Shown piece after piece: positions 53,980 to 54,071 of a stretch of DNA of 54,071 nt (position 1 is the stretch's first letter; every line of letters starts with the position of its first letter). The DNA is from Tissierellia bacterium (GTDB taxonomy: Bacteria; Bacillota; Clostridia; Tissierellales; Peptoniphilaceae). The stretch is taken from positions 1-54,071 of the forward strand of contig JAAYEL010000013.1 in assembly GCA_012728755.1 (NCBI GenBank), read 5' to 3'. The notes below the pieces were generated by a model, which saw only the letters and a program-made list of their open reading frames with translations, ran no database searches and was not told the DNA's origin. The position numbers were made by a program, and so were the translations under genes.

Positions 53980-54071
53980 TCACATATCAAATGTATCATA
54001 ATTTGTGATGATAAGCTCTGTTCCTTTTCTATTGGAAGCATCACTATTAATCATACGTTTTACTTCAACTA
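53980..54071 (-). CDS. C-terminal end of an unknown gene (runs off the window)
   Basis: An open minus-strand frame enters from the window edge and ends with TGA at 53980-53982. About 29 residues are visible, ending SNRKGTELIITNYDTFDM. The fragment is too short to assign to a family. Its start, ribosome site and neighbours lie outside the window. It could be a chance frame, since only 92 bp are seen. Confidence 0.4.
   Translation of the reverse strand, partial: VEVKRMINSDASNRKGTELIITNYDTFDM

Overview
The window is 54 kb of AT-rich DNA from a low-GC Firmicute. A strictly anaerobic member of the Tissierellia / Peptoniphilaceae-like Clostridia is the best guess. The reasons are PolC, the Firmicute order of translation genes, AGGAGG ribosome sites, a group B [FeFe] hydrogenase, a glgC/glgD glycogen operon and YtxG/YtxH-type proteins. 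I cannot name the genus.

Layout. (1) 1-20.5 kb, minus strand: one long directon, transcribed rpsB-tsf-pyrH-frr-uppS-cdsA-rseP-polC-C26 amidotransferase-rimP-nusA-rnpM-infB-rbfA-nrnA-truB-ribF-rpsO-pnp. It covers translation, ribosome maturation, RNA decay, replication and lipid precursor synthesis. Good internal promoters are visible before rpsB, rimP and rpsO, each followed by a structured leader. dxr, ispG and ylxQ, often found in this cluster in related bacteria, are absent, and a glutamine-amidotransferase-like gene sits between polC and rimP. (2) 20.5-25.5 kb, plus strand: a secreted 1455-residue subtilase with three C-terminal SH3b repeats. (3) 25.5-29.2 kb, minus strand: a P1-family peptidase, a lipoprotein with a sortase-like C-terminus, an unassigned small RNA of about 205 nt with its own promoter and terminator, a YtxG/YtxH-like pair, and a 6S-like RNA. 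(4) 29.2-30.0 kb: NAD kinase on the plus strand. (5) 30.0-48.6 kb, minus strand: transcribed ppaC-glgB-glgC-glgD-glgA-phosphorylase homologue-pulA-pgm-pyruvate-kinase-like-ilvA-FHA-ftsW/rodA-pbp. GlgC releases pyrophosphate and the ppaC product would remove it; GlgA and GlgB build glycogen; pullulanase and phosphoglucomutase link it to glycolysis. The phosphorylase homologue has lost nearly every catalytic residue. (6) 48.8-50.6 kb: a monomeric [FeFe] hydrogenase with a thioredoxin-like 2Fe-2S partner. (7) 50.7-53.4 kb, plus strand: a MoxR ATPase / VWA protein pair. (8) 53.5-53.9 kb: six imperfect 55-bp tandem units with CCAAG...CTTGGGGGG arms and no gene, followed by the C-terminus of a gene that runs off the window.

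The observations most worth following are the unassigned small RNA, the 6S-like RNA, the 55-bp array, the degenerate phosphorylase, the PolC PHP domain lacking metal ligands, and the sortase-like lipoprotein. All assignments come from reading motifs; no database search was run.
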